A stretch of 22,581 nt of DNA from a virus, in IMG/VR virus record IMGVR_UViG_3300032116_001402, positions 1 to 22,581 of that record, one strand, 5' to 3'. The notes beneath the pieces are model-generated. The model saw nothing but the letters and a program-made list of their open reading frames with translations, searched no databases and was not told the origin of the DNA. Below are positions 20,618 through 22,581 of this stretch, piece by piece. Position 1 is the stretch's first letter. The number at the start of each line of letters is the position of its first letter. The translations under genes were made by a program, and so were the position numbers.

Positions 20618-20645
20618 AAGCCCTGCTAGAAATGGCGGGGCTTTT
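20618..20645 (+). terminator. Intrinsic terminator, end of early unit A
   Basis: AAGCCCTGC (20618-20626) pairs with GCGGGGCTT (20635-20643), 9 bp with one G-T, loop of 8 nt, then TT and C. Located after the early unit at 18173-20522, about 100 bp downstream. Confidence 0.7.
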
Positions 20646-20646
20646 C

Positions 20647-20740
20647 CGTTATCAATTCGTTATCAAAAATGTTTGCCTAAGACTTGACACGGCTCTAACA
20701 ATTTGAGAGACTAAGGGGGTGAAGTTGGCAGAGTGCCAAC
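20647..20740 (+). promoter_or_regulatory. Early promoter B with CGTTATC repeats and GAG-loop operator
   Basis: CGTTATC at 20647 and 20658 (11-bp period), TTGACA at 20684-20689, 17-bp spacer, GAGACT at 20707-20712, then the perfect inverted repeat GTTGGCA-GAG-TGCCAAC (20724-20740). The element from CGTTATC to -35 and -10 keeps the same spacing as in leader C. Upstream of 20754. Confidence 0.7.
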
Positions 20741-20753
20741 GGATAGGGAAAAA

Positions 20754-21317
20754 ATGACAACAACAGAACTACTAACAGAGCCAGAACTAACGCCGATTTT
20801 GTCAGCGTATTTTGAGACAAAACAGGCCTATGAAACCGCCGTTGATGCTTGTGGCTGGTCTATGACCTTAGAGAGTTATTACCGAAGCCCACGCACCGAA
20901 ACTGATTTTGCCGAGCGCATCGCAACTAACGCCGCACGCCTAACTGAGAGAGCCGACCAAATCGCCCTAGCGGTAGAACTTGGTCAGCGTTTCGCCGATT
21001 TTGTCGCACTAGGCATTGAGCACGAAGCAACCACTTTTGAAATTGCCTTGTACCGCTACCAAGAGCAGCAGCGATACATCGCAGACGCACCCCGCAGGGC
21101 TTGGGCTATGGGCTATAACGCACGCTTGGCCGAGATTGACAAGCAGATAAAGGGCGCAAAAATCCGCAAAGGTCGCACTTGGTCTAAGTGGCGCAAGAAT
21201 GAAGCGACCTATCAAGAAGTCCTTATGCTCGTCTCGGTTATTGACGCCGAGATTGCCGAGATTGAGAAGCGCCGAGAGATTGCCGCCGCCGAGAAGTTCG
21301 AGAGCGTGGTCGCATAA
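20754..21317 (+). CDS. Large helical hypothetical protein, first gene of early unit B
   Basis: 187 residues from the ATG after GATAGGGAAAAA; a GTG further upstream lies in the operator and is rejected. Nearly all helical: AYFETKQAYETAVDACGWSM, TNAARLTERADQIALAVELG and RKGRTWSKWRKNEATYQEVL with VIDAEIAEIEKRREIAAAEK at the C-terminus, strong coiled-coil character. Basic patch KQIKGAKIRKGR near residue 130. No function recognised; overlaps the next gene by one base. Confidence 0.7.
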   Translation: MTTTELLTEPELTPILSAYFETKQAYETAVDACGWSMTLESYYRSPRTETDFAERIATNAARLTERADQIALAVELGQRFADFVALGIEHEATTFEIALYRYQEQQRYIADAPRRAWAMGYNARLAEIDKQIKGAKIRKGRTWSKWRKNEATYQEVLMLVSVIDAEIAEIEKRREIAAAEKFESVVA

Positions 21318-21481
21318 TGAGCGCCGTGAAATATCTGGCACAGGTCTTGGCTATGGCTCTCGGGCTTCTGGTCGTGTTGTTTGCGATTGACTGGGTCTCT
21401 CGCTCAATCATCGCCGATATCTTGGCGTGGGTTGCCCTTCTGGTCAGCCCGATTGTCGCTCTTAGGTGGGCGCTCAAATAG
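21317..21481 (+). CDS. Small membrane protein (two TM)
   Basis: 54 residues, ATG overlapping the previous stop (TAATG). Two hydrophobic segments: AQVLAMALGLLVVLFAI and IIADILAWVALLVSPIVAL, charged loops (DWVSRS) and end RWALK. Likely an early membrane peptide of unknown role. Ends just before a hairpin and a terminator. Confidence 0.58.
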   Translation: MSAVKYLAQVLAMALGLLVVLFAIDWVSRSIIADILAWVALLVSPIVALRWALK

Positions 21482-21482
21482 G

Positions 21483-21509
21483 TTTGCGCTTTCCCCCTAT
21501 CAGCGCAAA
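21483..21509. repeat. Inverted repeat before terminator
   Basis: TTTGCGCT (21483-21490) and AGCGCAAA (21502-21509) are perfect 8-bp arms around 11 nt (TTCCCCCTATC). Could be an operator or an RNA hairpin next to the terminator. Confidence 0.6.
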
Positions 21510-21515
21510 GCGATT

Positions 21516-21545
21516 AACCCCTTGCCGATTGGCAGGGGGTTTCTT
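21516..21545 (+). terminator. Intrinsic terminator, end of early unit B
   Basis: AACCCCTTGCC (21516-21526), loop GATT, GGCAGGGGGTT (21531-21541): 11-bp stem with one G-T, followed by TCTT. About 35 bp after the unit B stop. Confidence 0.82.
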
Positions 21546-21556
21546 GCTAGGGTCTC

Positions 21557-21616
21557 AAAATCGTTAGGACACGAACGACTTTCTGCCGCAAGAAAATCAT
21601 TAGGACACGAACGATT
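21557..21616. promoter_or_regulatory. Two 24-bp operator-like direct repeats
   Basis: Copies at 21557-21580 and 21593-21616, 36 bp apart, share AAAATC.TTAGGACACGAACGA.T (two differences). Each contains inverted arms (TCGTT / AACGA, and a variant). Likely protein-binding sites; no cognate regulator is identifiable. Confidence 0.6.
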
Positions 21617-21623
21617 ACAAATT

Positions 21624-21637
21624 AGAACAAATGTTCG
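21624..21637. promoter_or_regulatory. LexA-type SOS box (imperfect)
   Basis: AGAACAAATGTTCG: 13 of 14 bases of the CGAAC-N4-GTTCG consensus. Confidence 0.7.
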
Positions 21638-21666
21638 AAAGTGTTAGAAATGTTAGCGCTCACTTA

Positions 21667-21682
21667 TCGAACAAATGTTCGA
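21667..21682. promoter_or_regulatory. LexA-type SOS box (perfect)
   Basis: TCGAACAAATGTTCGA is a perfect 16-bp palindrome matching the actinobacterial/Gram-positive LexA box. Centre is 44 bp from the first box. Confidence 0.85.
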
Positions 21683-21821
21683 CCCCAGATTGCGCTCTAA
21701 CGGGCGTTCGCAGGGCTCTCCTTATGAGAGTGTCGTTTAGGGGGGTCAGGCCGTTAGAGAGCCTCACAGGGCGTTTTAGGGCTATGCCCAAATCTCAAAA
21801 CGGGGCAAAACAGGGCTAATC

Positions 21822-21914
21822 CGTTATCGTTTCGTTATCAAAAAAGAAAGAAAAAGACTTGACAACGGGCTAACAAAATGAGAGACTAGACAGGTCTAGG
21901 CAGAGTGCCAAGAC
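21822..21914 (+). promoter_or_regulatory. Early promoter C with CGTTATC repeats and GAG-loop operator
   Basis: CGTTATC at 21822 and 21833, TTGACA at 21859-21864, 17-bp spacer, GAGACT at 21882-21887, then GTCTAGGCA-GAG-TGCCAAGAC (21894-21914, 8 of 9 pairs). Spacing of all parts matches promoter B up to the -10; the operator follows directly. Upstream of 21931. Confidence 0.7.
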
Positions 21915-21930
21915 AGACAGGGAGCAACAA

Positions 21931-22230
21931 ATGGCAACACCACAGACAAACGAACAGCGTCTCGATGCGGCTGAGAAAATACTCTTGGCAGTTATCAAAG
22001 ATGTTCGCAACAACCTGAGCAAGTACAACCGAAGCGACTATTGGGCGCTCAATGAAGCATTTGTTAAGTTAAATGCGATAACGCTCACGGACAAGACCGA
22101 AACCCTGAGCCGCAACTTCACCGAACTAATGCCCGAACTTTTAGGCGAGAAGGCAGGCATCGTGTCTATCCCAGATAGTTTCTGGAAGCCTTATGACGAC
22201 TACAAGGAAGAGCAGGCGAAGCAAGCCTAG
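21931..22230 (+). CDS. Hypothetical protein, gene of early unit C
   Basis: 99 residues, ATG 6 nt after AGGGAG. Helical: NEQRLDAAEKILLAVIKDVR, ALNEAFVKLNAITLTDKTET and a C-terminal part (SIPDSFWKPYDDYKEEQAKQ). Soluble and charged. Flanked by a promoter/operator module and a terminator, it forms its own single-gene unit; function unknown. Confidence 0.72.
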   Translation: MATPQTNEQRLDAAEKILLAVIKDVRNNLSKYNRSDYWALNEAFVKLNAITLTDKTETLSRNFTELMPELLGEKAGIVSIPDSFWKPYDDYKEEQAKQA

Positions 22231-22246
22231 ACCGCAGACCAAAGAC

Positions 22247-22278
22247 AAGCCCCCGAGATAATCGGGGGTTTTCTTTTT
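22247..22278 (+). terminator. Intrinsic terminator after early unit C
   Basis: CCCCCGA (22250-22256), loop GATAA, TCGGGGG (22262-22268), then TTTTCTTTTT. Strong and close to consensus, 16 bp after the stop codon. Confidence 0.9.
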
Positions 22279-22581
22279 GCCCTGAAATAATCGTTAGCCC
22301 CCTAATGATTTACAATCGGCGAGAGAACAAAGACACGCCCCCGAGATGCTGGCACGGATAGACACGGCAACGGATAGGCAGACACCTAGCAGCCAGACAC
22401 ACACGCCAAGACCAACAAACAAGCCCAAGCCCCAGACGGCTCTCTAACGGGTCGAAAACTTAACCCGCTATGGCACAGCAACCCCAAAACTAACCCCGTC
22501 AAAACGGCGCACAGGGCTGGCAGGGGGTCGTACGGGTAGCGGGGGGTGGGGCAATTTCTCACGGCTGGCTGTCAAGGACAC
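22279..22581. other. Non-coding end region (303 bp), no gene seen
   Basis: C/A-rich on the plus strand with the inverted repeat at 22289-22310, short CACGGATAG-like repeats (22353-22378) and GC-rich G runs near 22540-22553. A 33-residue frame at 22346-22447 is Pro/Thr-rich without a ribosome site. May approach a genome end or a control region; cannot be told from the sequence. Confidence 0.5.
22289..22310. repeat. Operator-like inverted repeat
   Basis: AATCGTTAG (22289-22297) and CTAATGATT (22302-22310) pair in 8 of 9 positions around CCCC. The half-site AATC.TTAG is shared with the repeats at 21557 and 21593. Confidence 0.55.

Larger units (their letters stand above)
21482..21930. other. 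449-bp non-coding control region between early units B and C
   Basis: No convincing gene. Holds in order: inverted repeat 21483-21509, terminator 21516-21545, two 24-bp operator-like repeats, two LexA boxes, then CTCTC/GAGAG (21719-21733) and GGGCTATGCCC-type palindromes, and the promoter of the next unit. A 62-residue reading frame at 21631-21819 overlaps an SOS box and lacks coding character. Confidence 0.6.

Noticed and set aside
20594-20622. Promoter TTGACA-17-TAAGCC just before a terminator
   Set aside because: It would start transcription inside the terminator stem; probably chance.
21631-21819. 62-residue frame starting inside the first SOS box
   Set aside because: Start overlaps LexA sites, no ribosome site, basic and unstructured; the region is better read as control DNA.
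22346-22447. 33-residue Pro/Thr-rich frame near the right end
   Set aside because: No ribosome site and composition driven by C/A-rich DNA.

Overview
The window reads as part of a tailed (siphovirus-type) phage or prophage genome infecting an actinobacterium. Support: a tape-measure protein followed by minor tail proteins; a lysis cassette; a phage-encoded WhiB iron-sulfur regulator (family essentially limited to Actinobacteria and their phages); a perfect SOS box of the actinobacterial/Gram-positive LexA type; tightly packed genes with TAATG/TGATG stop-start overlaps. Base composition is clearly below the high GC of Streptomyces or Mycobacterium, which suggests (inference) a lower-GC, possibly freshwater, actinobacterial host. 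Head, portal, terminase, polymerase and integrase genes are not in the window.

Layout: (1) 2-5822, tail region: C-terminal part of the tape measure, a minor tail protein, a tail-fibre/adaptor-like protein, three tandem paralogous beta-rich proteins and a small coiled-coil protein. (2) 5878-6904, lysis: XhlA-like membrane protein, M23 endopeptidase, two-TM holin-like protein. (3) 6945-7223 minus strand, WhiB, divergent from the next block across a 32-bp gap holding a symmetric promoter. (4) 7256-15614, recombination/replication/modification: YqaJ exonuclease with an Erf/Sak-like annealing protein; a Mom-like DNA hypermodification enzyme preceded by a small Cys protein; HNH-like protein; a winged-helix replication initiator containing three iterons inside its own reading frame; a helicase-loader-like protein; SSB with NDPF tail; a RusA resolvase interrupted by a +1 frameshift; many small proteins; an Mre11-like metallophosphoesterase. 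(5) 15615-17910: a tRNA-like or att-like sequence, a Zn/HNH-like protein, an adenine-type DNA methyltransferase, FmdB-like Zn ribbon and HNH nuclease. (6) 17911-22278: an accessory/early region with distinct codon use, made of unknown small genes arranged in three transcription units. Two units share a nearly identical promoter and all three share upstream CGTTAT repeats and a GAG-loop inverted repeat; 26-27 bp repeats, operator-like dyads, two LexA boxes and terminators lie between them. (7) 22279-22581: non-coding.

Functional reading (inference): the phage recruits the host replisome in lambda fashion (initiator with in-gene iterons plus a loader), recombines with an exonuclease/annealase pair, and marks its DNA with both a methyltransferase and a Mom-type modification. 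The early region has the look of a host-takeover or anti-defence island under common control, with at least one input from host SOS. The most interesting items are the in-gene iterons, the repeated early promoter/stem-loop module with nearby SOS boxes, the 27-bp repeat found both between genes and inside a coding sequence, and the Mom-like gene with its Cys-rich upstream partner.
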